A stretch of 19,123 bases of DNA, from positions 1-19,123 of the forward strand of contig CALSPX010000025.1 of assembly GCA_943788345.1 (NCBI GenBank), written 5' to 3'. This DNA comes from Ascidiaceihabitans sp023955215. Its GTDB lineage: Bacteria; Pseudomonadota; Alphaproteobacteria; Rhodobacterales; Rhodobacteraceae. Shown piece by piece: positions 1 through 7,669 of the stretch (positions are counted from its first letter, which is position 1; each line of letters begins with the position of its first letter). The position numbers were made by a program, and so were the translations under genes. The notes under the pieces are model-generated. The model searched no databases. It was given only the letters and a program-made list of their open reading frames with translations, and was not told the origin of the DNA.

Positions 1-22
1 GCGCAATCACACAGCCCAAAAC

Positions 23-46
23 CTCATAGAATGTGCATTGTATGAG
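23..46. repeat. Imperfect palindrome upstream of the recombinase gene
   Basis: The arms CTCATA-G-AATG and CATT-G-TATGAG are mirror images apart from one symmetrical mismatch and a 2-nt centre, so 10 of 12 pairs match. It lies about 120 bp before the recombinase start. It could be an operator or part of a recombinase-binding site; the sequence alone does not decide. The rest of 1-168 shows only a bulged hairpin (90-108) and a GAGGGG ribosome-binding site before the ATG at 169. Confidence 0.3.
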
Positions 47-168
47 ATTATTGCGTAAGTCATTGTAAAGTATGCACTTCAGGCAAGACGTCTTTCCGGT
101 AGGAAGACCAATACCTCAGACTTTATACTCAAAGCTAACATAACGTTAGGTTTTGAGGGGATAGCACA

Positions 169-735
169 ATGCGCCAAGCACAGACACTAAACGAGGCTCA
201 ACTGCGCAGGGTCATAAAGTATACGCGCAGTCGTCGGCATCAGGTGCGAGACGAGACCATCATCCTCACCAGCTTCTACGCAGGGCTTAGGGCAAAGGAG
301 ATCGCAGCACTTAGCGTTGGCAATGTGTTTGATGAGGAAGGCAACGTTCGCACCCAGTTTATTCTATCAGCGGCACAGAGCAAAGGCGGGCAGACACGCA
401 CGGTGTATCTCAACCAGCGCTTTCGTAAGGCGCTGCTGGAATACAGTGCTTGCATACGCATCACTGACCCGCAGCGCCCACTGTTTGTGAGCCAGAAAGG
501 CGGGCACTTCTCAGCCAACACTATGTGCCAGCTGTTTCTAGATATTTACAAGGCAGTTGGGCTCAAGGACGCGTCAAGCCATTCAGGGCGCAGGACTTAC
601 ATCACGAGGTTGGCCAACAAAGGAGTTGGTGTGCGTTTGTTGGCGGAATTGGCGGGGCATTCGCATATATCCACCACGCAGAGGTACATAGACGTGAATG
701 CTGAGCAGCTGAGTGAGGCGGTGGAGTTACTTTAG
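169..735 (+). CDS. Tyrosine recombinase, catalytic domain only
   Basis: This 188-residue protein is a phage-integrase-family tyrosine recombinase reduced to the catalytic domain. The full active-site set can be placed: R41 (in GLRAKE), K72 (SKGGQTR), H138 and R141 (HSGR), H164 (AGHSHISTTQ) and the nucleophile Y173. It has no N-terminal core-binding or arm-binding domain; full integrases usually have 300-400 residues. Similar short recombinases are common on plasmids and islands. The ATG follows a GAGGGG sequence, and no longer in-frame start was seen. It is the only plus-strand gene in the window and converges with the hyp operon. It may mobilise the island or act on a host replicon; its target site is unknown. 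Confidence 0.88.
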   Translation: MRQAQTLNEAQLRRVIKYTRSRRHQVRDETIILTSFYAGLRAKEIAALSVGNVFDEEGNVRTQFILSAAQSKGGQTRTVYLNQRFRKALLEYSACIRITDPQRPLFVSQKGGHFSANTMCQLFLDIYKAVGLKDASSHSGRRTYITRLANKGVGVRLLAELAGHSHISTTQRYIDVNAEQLSEAVELL

Positions 736-754
736 GAACTTTCGGCCCTGAGCG

Positions 755-780
755 GACCTTCGTGGACTGTGCAGCGAACG
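755..780. repeat. Imperfect repeat shared with 17692-17717
   Basis: Positions 755-780 and 17692-17717 start with GACCTT and agree at 20 of 26 aligned bases, including an 8-base run GCAGCGAA. One copy lies on each side of the hydrogenase genes. They may be two members of a degenerate intergenic repeat family rather than integration-site duplications. The remaining non-coding bases of 736-1042 show nothing else but the terminator. Confidence 0.35.
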
Positions 781-879
781 GCAACTAAGAGCCCATTGTG
801 TCGAATGCTGCGCATTGCATCAAAGGCCAAATAGTGCAGCAAACGGTCGTTGGATCTAGCAGCCGCAAGACCAATGCCG

Positions 880-898
880 AAAAAAGGCAACGGCCTTC
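880..898 (-). terminator. Rho-independent terminator of the hyp operon
   Basis: On the minus strand GAAGGC pairs with GCCTTT (five Watson-Crick pairs plus one G-U) across a CGTT loop and runs directly into six T residues. It lies about 145 bp after the hypB stop, the last gene of the minus-strand series, and before the convergent recombinase gene. The stem is short, so termination strength is uncertain. Confidence 0.6.
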
Positions 899-1042
899 GG
901 TGGCTTGATGACCTTTCTGCTCTCCGACTCGAGCCACGCTGCGTCTATCTTATGCTAAATAGCGACAAACCGCTTTCGAAAATTAAACAGACGAAGGACT
1001 CCGACCAGTTCAACCTGACTGTTCAATTTCATTCGATTTCGA

Positions 1043-1873
1043 TCATGGCTTGATCGCAAGTTCTCTTAATCGAGCGCACCATGCTTCCATCCCATCCCCA
1101 GTCTTTGCCGATACGCAATAGATCTCAGCATTTGGATTTACTTCGGCAATGTTTGCGCGACATGCCGCTTCGTCAAAATCGACATGCGCGGCTAGATCCA
1201 TCTTGTTGATAATGACCATTTCAACTGCTCGGAACATATGTGGATATTTGGTAGGTTTGTCTTCGCCCTCGGTAGTAGAAATCACAGCTACCTTCATCTT
1301 TTCGCCAAGATCAAACATCGCTGGGCACACCAAATTTCCAACGTTTTCGATCATGAGTAGTGAACCGGGTTTAGGATCAATCGCTTTCGCTGCAGAGGCA
1401 ACCATGTCCGCTTCAAGATGACATCCAGCACCGGTATTAATCTGTATTGCTTTTGCTCCGGCTTCGCGAATTCGGTCAGCATCGTTGGCCGTCATTTGAT
1501 CGCCTTCTATGACCGTCAGATCAATCTCGCCCTTAAGCATCTTGATCGTTGTTTCTAGTAGTGTCGTCTTTCCTGAACCTGGGGACGATACGATATTGAG
1601 TGCCGTGACATCTCGGCCTTCAAACCAACCACGGTTTTGAGCAGCGATCTTGTCGTTCTTGCCCAATATAGCGGCTTCTAGTGGAATAATCTCACCCTTT
1701 GGCCCATGCATATGTGGCTTGTCATCGCCTTCGTGGTGGTGATCGTGGTCATGATCATGAGATTGGTTTTCGCCGTGTCCTAATGCTTCATTAAGAATTG
1801 TCTTAACGCCAGTCTCTGGGTTGGTCATCGAAACCTCATTCGCCGGATCGGCGCAGCCACATGTTCCGCACAT
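1043..1873 (-). CDS. hypB: Hydrogenase nickel-insertion GTPase HypB
   Basis: HypB is the GTPase that, with HypA, delivers nickel to the immature large subunit in the cytosol. In this 276-residue protein the N-terminus is MCGTCGC, which carries the CxxCGC high-affinity nickel site known from E. coli HypB. A histidine-rich stretch (about 39-47, HDHDHDHHH) suggests nickel storage. The G domain follows: P-loop SSPGSGKT at 96-103, the GAGCHLEADM metal-site region and the NKMD guanine-specificity motif. The ATG overlaps the hypA stop (TAATG), so the two genes are translationally coupled. It is the last gene of the operon. The family call is very secure; the storage role of the histidines is inferred. 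Confidence 0.97.
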   Translation of the reverse strand: MCGTCGCADPANEVSMTNPETGVKTILNEALGHGENQSHDHDHDHHHEGDDKPHMHGPKGEIIPLEAAILGKNDKIAAQNRGWFEGRDVTALNIVSSPGSGKTTLLETTIKMLKGEIDLTVIEGDQMTANDADRIREAGAKAIQINTGAGCHLEADMVASAAKAIDPKPGSLLMIENVGNLVCPAMFDLGEKMKVAVISTTEGEDKPTKYPHMFRAVEMVIINKMDLAAHVDFDEAACRANIAEVNPNAEIYCVSAKTGDGMEAWCARLRELAIKP

Positions 1874-2115
1874 TATGCTTCCTCCATAAATTCTAACTCT
1901 CGAACGACGAACGTATCGCCTTCAGCATCTAAGAAACCCAATTCGACACCAGCTATTCCAGTGCTTTCAGTGACAAGGTCCCAGCAAAACTCTAACGCGC
2001 CCCGTTCAACACAGGCCAATGGGCCAATAGCGACGCGCACTTCTTTCAAGGCACGGCCCTTTGCGTTCTCTTCCGCAATACCTGCAATGCTCCGCGCCAG
2101 CCCTAGCTCATGCAT
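1873..2115 (-). CDS. hypA: HypA nickel chaperone lacking the zinc-finger domain
   Basis: HypA passes nickel to the hydrogenase large subunit together with HypB. I start it at the ATG overlapping the upstream permease stop (TGATG) with GGGGGA just before it. This gives the invariant MHE N-terminus that binds nickel; a start 15 nt upstream would hide it. The 80-residue protein keeps the nickel-binding half (IGPLACVERGALEFCWDLV aligns with the E. coli family core) and the C-terminal strand VRELEF. The CxxC...CxxC zinc-finger insertion, normally about 35 residues, is missing: the only cysteines are C35 and C44. Family members usually have about 113 residues. The frame is open throughout and flanking genes abut, so this looks like a clean internal deletion, not a frameshift. 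Confidence 0.88.
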   Translation of the reverse strand: MHELGLARSIAGIAEENAKGRALKEVRVAIGPLACVERGALEFCWDLVTESTGIAGVELGFLDAEGDTFVVRELEFMEEA

Positions 2116-2864
2116 CAGAACATCCCCCAAGCCAGCGGCCCGGTCTCAAGCATGATGCCCACACCAATAGCTGTTGCGACAACTGCGACGGAGACCTGCA
2201 CGAAATTATGCAACCCTTTCGCAATTTTCGGCGCATAGAAGATGGGCCAGCCAATTATTACGGACAGTGCTGCCATTCCCAGCATCGACCCAAGGCCAAT
2301 GAGACCAACATAACTAACAGCAACCCATGGATCACCGGTTCTTGAAAGCGCCAGAACAATTACACCGGACGATCCAGCGGCGCCATGAATCAAGCCAATC
2401 GCAAATGCTTTGAATGGCAAGCGCGCAGGATGGGTATGTTCATGGATACTTTGGGAATGATCAGCGACGTCTGATTTGTGGCTGTGCACATGCATGTGAG
2501 GCGCACTGCCTGCATGTTCATGAACGTGGTAATGCAGCCGTTCCTTGCGAAACCGGTAGAAAACCTGAGCGCCCAGAGCTACAAGCATCACCCCGACTAC
2601 GAATTCAAGTGCGGCGGCACCCTCTGACGTCAGGACAAAGCTGAACACGATCACGGCAGTGGAAAGTACAAGCAGCGTGACTGTGTGCCCCAATCCCCAA
2701 GCCGCTCCGCGCAAAAATAGCCGCTTCTTACCCTTTGCCATTGTAGCGATTGCAGCAAGGTGATCAGCTTCCAGCGCGTGAACAAGTCCAATCAGAAGTC
2801 CAAGCAGCAAAAAGCCCCATTTCGAAGCTACGTCGACATGAATTATGCTTTCCAGCCATGCCAT
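2115..2864 (-). CDS. Nickel permease-like membrane protein (NiCoT/NicO/UreH type)
   Basis: This 249-residue integral membrane protein probably imports nickel for the hydrogenase. The first transmembrane segment carries HALEADH (29-35), which matches the HxxxxDH signature of nickel/cobalt transporters. A second motif, GLGHT (57-61), lies in segment two. About six hydrophobic segments can be seen. A cytosolic or periplasmic loop at roughly 109-146 is very rich in histidine (HYHVHEHAG, HMHVHSH, HEHTH), as expected for metal capture. The ATG overlaps the hypE stop (TAATG) and the stop overlaps hypA. Placement between hypE and hypA supports nickel rather than cobalt, but the substrate is inferred. 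It could also be called HupE-like in function, although the histidine-rich loop fits NicO or UreH better. Confidence 0.8.
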   Translation of the reverse strand: MAWLESIIHVDVASKWGFLLLGLLIGLVHALEADHLAAIATMAKGKKRLFLRGAAWGLGHTVTLLVLSTAVIVFSFVLTSEGAAALEFVVGVMLVALGAQVFYRFRKERLHYHVHEHAGSAPHMHVHSHKSDVADHSQSIHEHTHPARLPFKAFAIGLIHGAAGSSGVIVLALSRTGDPWVAVSYVGLIGLGSMLGMAALSVIIGWPIFYAPKIAKGLHNFVQVSVAVVATAIGVGIMLETGPLAWGMF

Positions 2865-3910
2865 TAGCAGATCCTCGGGAGCTGTTCACCGACCAACATG
2901 TCGACAATACGCAAACCGCCAAAAACGGTTCTCATGACAACTGTTTTAGGGTGTTTGGACGTCGCCTTACCAATAACGACCGCCCCCCGCCCTGCCTCAA
3001 CGGATTTCATCGCAGCAATCGCAGCATCCGCTTGATCTTCGGGAACAAACACAACCAATGTTCCTTCATTGGCTAAATATAACGGATCAAGTCCGAGAAT
3101 TTCACATACGCCTTTTACTTCGGCGCGCAGCGGCAGCACGTCTTCGCCAATTTCAATCCCTACCCCAGCCGCGTCTGCGATCTCATTTAGGGCTGATGCC
3201 AAACCCCCTCGGGTTGCGTCCCGTGCTACCCGTGTTTCAGGGACTGCAGTCAACAACGCTTCGATCAAATGATTCAGCGACTGGCAATCGGACGGAATTT
3301 CAGTCTTGAGAGCCATATCTCCGCGCGCCGCTAAGATAGCAGCGCCATGATCACCTAGAACACCATTCACGATGGCCACGTCTCCGGGCTCTACCTTTTC
3401 TGCAAGCATATCTCTGGAAGGATCAATGACGCCAACGCCAGAGGTCGTGATGAACACACCATCGCCAGAACCTTTGCCGACAACTTTGGTATCACCAGTT
3501 ACGATCTTAACACCTGCAATGTCCGCAGCGGTTTGCATCGATGCCGCGATACGACGAAGAGTGGCAATTTCCACCCCTTCTTCAATGATGAACGCCGCTG
3601 AAAGCCAAAGAGGCTTCGCGCCACCAACCGCCAAGTCATTCACGGTTCCGCAAACTGCGATCTTGCCGATATCACCTCCCGGAAATTCCATGGGAGACAC
3701 AACAAAACTATCGGTGGTAAACGCAAGACGGGCACCGGGCTCTAGGATTGATGGATCCATCAACCGCGCCTGATCTTCCATACCTGGCGGACAGAAGACG
3801 GATGTAAACACATCTTCGATCAAGTCACGCATGGCTTTCCCACCACCCCCATGCGCCATGGTGATTTTGTCAGCGACGACGCGCCTAGGCTGGGCAATCG
3901 CTTGGTTCAT
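2864..3910 (-). CDS. hypE: Hydrogenase maturation protein HypE (thiocyanate-forming)
   Basis: HypE accepts a carbamoyl group from HypF on its C-terminal cysteine, dehydrates it to thiocyanate and gives the cyanide ligands to the HypCD iron complex. The protein ends in PRIC, the conserved C-terminal tail holding the acceptor cysteine. The N-terminal MAHGGGGKAM and the VTGDTKVVGKGSGDG stretch are typical of the PurM/ThiL-like ATP-binding fold. I chose the ATG at 3910, which overlaps the hypD stop as ATGA and gives 348 residues, the usual family length. A start 48 nt upstream would add a tail unlike the family. The stop overlaps the nickel permease start (TAATG). Confidence 0.96.
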   Translation of the reverse strand: MNQAIAQPRRVVADKITMAHGGGGKAMRDLIEDVFTSVFCPPGMEDQARLMDPSILEPGARLAFTTDSFVVSPMEFPGGDIGKIAVCGTVNDLAVGGAKPLWLSAAFIIEEGVEIATLRRIAASMQTAADIAGVKIVTGDTKVVGKGSGDGVFITTSGVGVIDPSRDMLAEKVEPGDVAIVNGVLGDHGAAILAARGDMALKTEIPSDCQSLNHLIEALLTAVPETRVARDATRGGLASALNEIADAAGVGIEIGEDVLPLRAEVKGVCEILGLDPLYLANEGTLVVFVPEDQADAAIAAMKSVEAGRGAVVIGKATSKHPKTVVMRTVFGGLRIVDMLVGEQLPRIC

Positions 3911-5046
3911 TTCGCGTCTTCCAGCTGGAGGCCACCATATTGGTAATAGGCCGCACACGCACCTTCAGAGCTGACCATCAAAGCACCCAAAGGCATCTCT
4001 GGAGTGCACCCCTTGCCAAATTGTGGACACGCATGAGGCTTGATGCGCCCCGTCATTACATCACCACATGCACAGCCTTCTTGTTCTGCCGTGAAGACGT
4101 TGTTGCGCCCATACCCAATATCAAATTTGACCTCAGCGTCGAAAGCCTTGTAGCGGTCACGAATACGCAATCCGCTCGCATCGATTTCGCCCAAGCCTCG
4201 CCATTCGAATGTTGGGCGGGGTTCATAAACTTTCTCGCATGCGGCAATCGATACGGGGTTACCTTCGTTGGGTACAATGCGTGAATATTGGTTTTCTACT
4301 TCTGCTCGGCCGTCACGGATCTGCTCAAGAACCATTAAGACAGACTGCAAAAGGTCGAGCGGTTCGAAACCTGCAACAACAATGGGCTTTCCATAGTCGC
4401 GCGCGATAAATTCGTATGGTTCTGTTCCGATGACCATCGAGACATGCCCAGGTCCGACAAAACCATCCAAAATCATGTGTGGATCATCCAGTAACGCTTT
4501 GATGGGCGGCGGCACGGTGATGTGGTTGCAGAAGATTGTGAAATTGGTCAGCTCATCTGCATCCGCTTGAAGGATCGTTAACGCCGTCGACGGCGTCGTT
4601 GTTTCAAAACCGAGACCAAAGAATACAACTTCTCTGTCAGGATTACGGCGGGCAAGCTCAAGTGCATCAAGCGGAGAGTAAACCATCCGAATATCTGCGC
4701 CATCCGCTTTGGCTTGCATCAGTGATTTCTTTGTGCCGGGCACGCGCATGGCGTCCCCAAACGTTGTGAAGATCACCTTGGGGTCTTCTGCGATTTCGAC
4801 GCACTCGTCTACGCGGCTCATCGGCAATACGCAAACGGGGCAACCTGGGCCATGAATAAACTCCAAGCCAGGTGGCGTTAGTTTGTCCAGTCCATATCGA
4901 AAGATCGCATGTGTATGGCCGCCGCAGACCTCCATGATGTGAACCGGTTTTTCCTTTGTTGCGCCCAGTTCTGTGACAACCTTTTCGATGGCTGCCAAAA
5001 CACCCTTGGCGGCGACCGGATCACGAAACTCATCAGCGTAATTCAT
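3907..5046 (-). CDS. hypD: Hydrogenase maturation protein HypD
   Basis: HypD is the Fe-S scaffold that, with HypC, assembles the Fe(CN)2CO group. The 379-residue protein has the catalytic cysteines in the expected places: C41 in CGGHTH and C69 and C72 in GPGCPVC, the same numbering as E. coli HypD. The C-terminal cysteines (CACGD, HACPQFGKGC and EGACAAYY) supply the [4Fe-4S] cluster ligands. Its ATG overlaps the hypC stop and its stop overlaps the hypE start, both as ATGA, so HypC, HypD and HypE are made in coupled fashion. Nothing looks degraded. Confidence 0.97.
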   Translation of the reverse strand: MNYADEFRDPVAAKGVLAAIEKVVTELGATKEKPVHIMEVCGGHTHAIFRYGLDKLTPPGLEFIHGPGCPVCVLPMSRVDECVEIAEDPKVIFTTFGDAMRVPGTKKSLMQAKADGADIRMVYSPLDALELARRNPDREVVFFGLGFETTTPSTALTILQADADELTNFTIFCNHITVPPPIKALLDDPHMILDGFVGPGHVSMVIGTEPYEFIARDYGKPIVVAGFEPLDLLQSVLMVLEQIRDGRAEVENQYSRIVPNEGNPVSIAACEKVYEPRPTFEWRGLGEIDASGLRIRDRYKAFDAEVKFDIGYGRNNVFTAEQEGCACGDVMTGRIKPHACPQFGKGCTPEMPLGALMVSSEGACAAYYQYGGLQLEDAK

Positions 5047-5336
5047 GACGTAGCCCTCAGCATCTCTTCGCTTGCACGCATGGCTTCGATCTCTTCTTGT
5101 GCCTCACCCAACTGGCGTAACACATCCAGCGTCAAGGCGGCTTCTTTCTCGTCAATCTTGCTCATTGCAAATCCGACGTGAATCAAAGACCACGTACCAA
5201 TTAAGGCCTCGAGCGGTTCGTCTCCGACGATACAGGCAATATTGACCTCACGTTGGACACCAGAAATATCGACCATCGCGAGCTTTCGTTTTGGATCAGA
5301 TATCTCTGTGATCTTTCCAGGAATTCCTAAGCACAT
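5043..5336 (-). CDS. hypC: Hydrogenase maturation chaperone HypC
   Basis: HypC is a small chaperone that holds the iron centre with HypD and carries it to the large subunit. The 97-residue protein begins MCLGIPG, with the essential Cys2, and has the conserved histidine at H53 (LIHVGFAM). The C-terminal third is a helical tail rich in Glu. It is slightly longer than most HypC proteins (75-90 residues). Its start overlaps the hypF end by 10 nt, and its stop overlaps the hypD start. Only one hypC-type gene is present, as expected for a single hydrogenase. Confidence 0.96.
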   Translation of the reverse strand: MCLGIPGKITEISDPKRKLAMVDISGVQREVNIACIVGDEPLEALIGTWSLIHVGFAMSKIDEKEAALTLDVLRQLGEAQEEIEAMRASEEMLRATS

Positions 5337-7669
5337 GTGTTGTTCTCCCCTTGCGTGTTTGCGAGGGCAATCACTGCCTGCCCTAATGAAATCCCACCGT
5401 CATTCGCGGGATACTGTGAATGGCTCAGGACTGTCAGCCCGGCCTTTTCCAATGATTGGTGAACCAGTTTGAATAGCACGGCGTTCTGAAAGCACCCGCC
5501 CGATAAGGCGACCGTATCAATCTCTGTATCCTTCGTCAGACGCAGCGCCATGTCCGAAATTGCTTTGGCTAGCCCGCGATGGAATCGCGCGGACATCACA
5601 CCTACTGGCGTTTCTAACACGACATCACCAAGCATTGCGCGCCAGACTGCCAGCGGTTCGATATAGGGCATCCCTGTCCCATCCATCAACGGAATGGAGA
5701 ATGGATAGGCTAAATCATCGGGCTCGCTTAAGGCGTCCTTGTCGAGCGCCGCTTCAAACAAAATAGCAGCTTCGCCTTCATAATTCTGTTTGTCCCACGC
5801 AATACCGGCAAGCGCGGCGGCAGCATCAAATAGCCGACCACAAGACGACGCAAGCGGCGCATTCGTACCAGAAGACACCATTGCATCTAACGTTTCTCTG
5901 GGCAGGTCTTTCAATCTTTGAAACACCTCGAGATCAGAGAAGTTCATCGACAATTCACCCCACCCCATTTGGGCCATGAGGTGTGCGTACAAATTGCGCC
6001 ATGGCTCTTTGACAGCGGCAGCGCCGCCAAGCAATGCAACGGGCTTGAGACATCCAGCTCGCCGATACCCGTGGTAATCACAGATCAGGAATTCGCCGCC
6101 CCAAATCGTGCCATCGTCACCCAAGCCCGTGCCATCTAAAGCGATGCCTAGGACATGGCCTGCATCTAATGATCGGCCATTTTCGGCAAGACAAGATGCA
6201 ATATGGGCGTGGTGATGTTGAATTTCGATGACGGGCCGGTCATCGGCAATTTCATACCCGCGTTGTGTCGATAGATACTGTGGGTGAGCATCCACGGCGA
6301 TCACTTTGGGGCTATAGTCAAACAGGTTCTGATAGACGTCTAGGTATTTCGAGACGTCAGTATTTGTCGTCAGATCCTCAAGGTCGCCCATATGTTGCGA
6401 AACGACTGCGCGGCCGTCTTTTACGAAACAAAAGGTGTTCTTTTGCTCAGACCCTAAGGCAAGAAGTTCGGTCTGGTTAGAAAAGCCTTTTGGCAACGTT
6501 AAAGGTTGCGGCGCATATCCACGTGCCCGACGCAACACCCGCTCCCGATCTAGATCGACACGTACGACGCTATCATCAATACGGTTGGCTATGTCGCGAT
6601 CATGCAAGCAACCGAAATCAGCAATGGATGCCAGGCGCTTCCGCGTTTCTTGATTCTCGATGCATTGAGGCTGCCCTGAAGGGTTCCCGCTTGTCATAAT
6701 GACGGGGCGACCCAAACGGCGCAGGATCAAGTGATAAAATGGCGTATAGGGCAACATGACGCCAAGCCGGTCTAAACCAGGTGCAATCTCGTCTGGCAGG
6801 CTGTTCGCTTTTTTCCTTAACAGCACAATAGGCGCCTGTGGGCTTGAAAGAGCTTCGGCTTCAGAATCTGAAACCTCACAAAATTCACGCACGACGTCCA
6901 AATCTCGTGCCATCAATGCAAACGCTTTGCCCGCCCGTGATTTCCGTCGGCGCAGCTCTGCCACAGCCGAACCATTCGTCGCGTCGCATGCCAAATGCAC
7001 GCCACCAAGCCCACGAATGGCAACGATGTGTCCGTTCAGGATCATCCCACCTGTTGCGTCAACATCGTCAAGCATAGAGAAAGCTTCGAGATTTACTGCG
7101 CCTTTGCCGAGTTTCTCGATCCAGATATTTGGCCCACACCGGCCGCAAGCAACGGGCTGCGCATGGAACCTGCGATCCATGGGGTCAGTGTATTCGTCAT
7201 TGCAATGCTCACACAGATCAAATGGAGCCATCGTTGTTTTGGCCCGATCATATGGCGCGGAATGTACGATAGAAAATCTGGGCCCACAGTTTGTGCAGTT
7301 GGCAAAGGGGTACCGATACCGGTGTTCAAATGGACTTTTGATTTCCTCTAGGCAGTCCAAACAGGTGGCTGCATCTGGTGTCACATTTCCGCGCATCTCA
7401 CCCTCTTGAGAACTAGAAATGCTAAAGTCGGTTGGCGCAGGTTCTTGTAGTGGCTCGACATCAAGTTTTTCTATGCGGGCAAGCGGTGGAAGTTCATTGT
7501 GCAAGCGGTCAGGAAACTTCGCGGCGGCATTCCCCCACAAGCGAATGACGACCCCCTCGCCTGTGTTTTTGACATCGCCTGTTAAACCCATCTCATGGGC
7601 AAGACGCCAAACGGTCGGACGAAATCCAACGCCTTGCACTTGTCCTGAGACTGTCAGACGCGTTCCCAT
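5327..7669 (-). CDS. hypF: Carbamoyltransferase HypF
   Basis: HypF makes carbamoyl-adenylate from carbamoyl phosphate and ATP and transfers the carbamoyl group to HypE, the source of the cyanide ligands. Domains in order: an acylphosphatase-like domain (GVGFRP at about 13-18), two zinc fingers that each read C-x2-C-x18-C-x2-C, a YrdC/Sua5-like domain, and a Kae1-like carbamoyltransferase domain with HHHAH and ALDGTG. I start at the ATG that overlaps the NHL gene stop (TGATG), giving 780 residues, slightly above the common 750. A TTG 18 nt upstream would add six residues ahead of the acylphosphatase domain and is less likely. Confidence 0.96.
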   Translation of the reverse strand: MGTRLTVSGQVQGVGFRPTVWRLAHEMGLTGDVKNTGEGVVIRLWGNAAAKFPDRLHNELPPLARIEKLDVEPLQEPAPTDFSISSSQEGEMRGNVTPDAATCLDCLEEIKSPFEHRYRYPFANCTNCGPRFSIVHSAPYDRAKTTMAPFDLCEHCNDEYTDPMDRRFHAQPVACGRCGPNIWIEKLGKGAVNLEAFSMLDDVDATGGMILNGHIVAIRGLGGVHLACDATNGSAVAELRRRKSRAGKAFALMARDLDVVREFCEVSDSEAEALSSPQAPIVLLRKKANSLPDEIAPGLDRLGVMLPYTPFYHLILRRLGRPVIMTSGNPSGQPQCIENQETRKRLASIADFGCLHDRDIANRIDDSVVRVDLDRERVLRRARGYAPQPLTLPKGFSNQTELLALGSEQKNTFCFVKDGRAVVSQHMGDLEDLTTNTDVSKYLDVYQNLFDYSPKVIAVDAHPQYLSTQRGYEIADDRPVIEIQHHHAHIASCLAENGRSLDAGHVLGIALDGTGLGDDGTIWGGEFLICDYHGYRRAGCLKPVALLGGAAAVKEPWRNLYAHLMAQMGWGELSMNFSDLEVFQRLKDLPRETLDAMVSSGTNAPLASSCGRLFDAAAALAGIAWDKQNYEGEAAILFEAALDKDALSEPDDLAYPFSIPLMDGTGMPYIEPLAVWRAMLGDVVLETPVGVMSARFHRGLAKAISDMALRLTKDTEIDTVALSGGCFQNAVLFKLVHQSLEKAGLTVLSHSQYPANDGGISLGQAVIALANTQGENNTCA

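Noticed and set aside
755..780. Recombinase attachment sites (attL/attR) at the two repeat copies
   Set aside because: Identity is only 20 of 26, no tRNA 3' end is seen, and copies may belong to a wider intergenic repeat family.
850..1053. A 67-codon plus-strand frame between recombinase and hypB
   Set aside because: It begins at TTG without a clear ribosome-binding site, overlaps the terminator and the end of hypB, and has no domain.
1873..2115. HypA split by frameshift, with the zinc finger in another frame
   Set aside because: The permease and hypB abut hypA with 1-nt overlaps, leaving no room for the missing 35 residues, and the C-terminal strand is in frame.
6756..7409. A 217-codon plus-strand reading frame opposite hypF
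   Set aside because: It lies within the HypF zinc-finger and YrdC coding region; its composition looks like a frame shadow.
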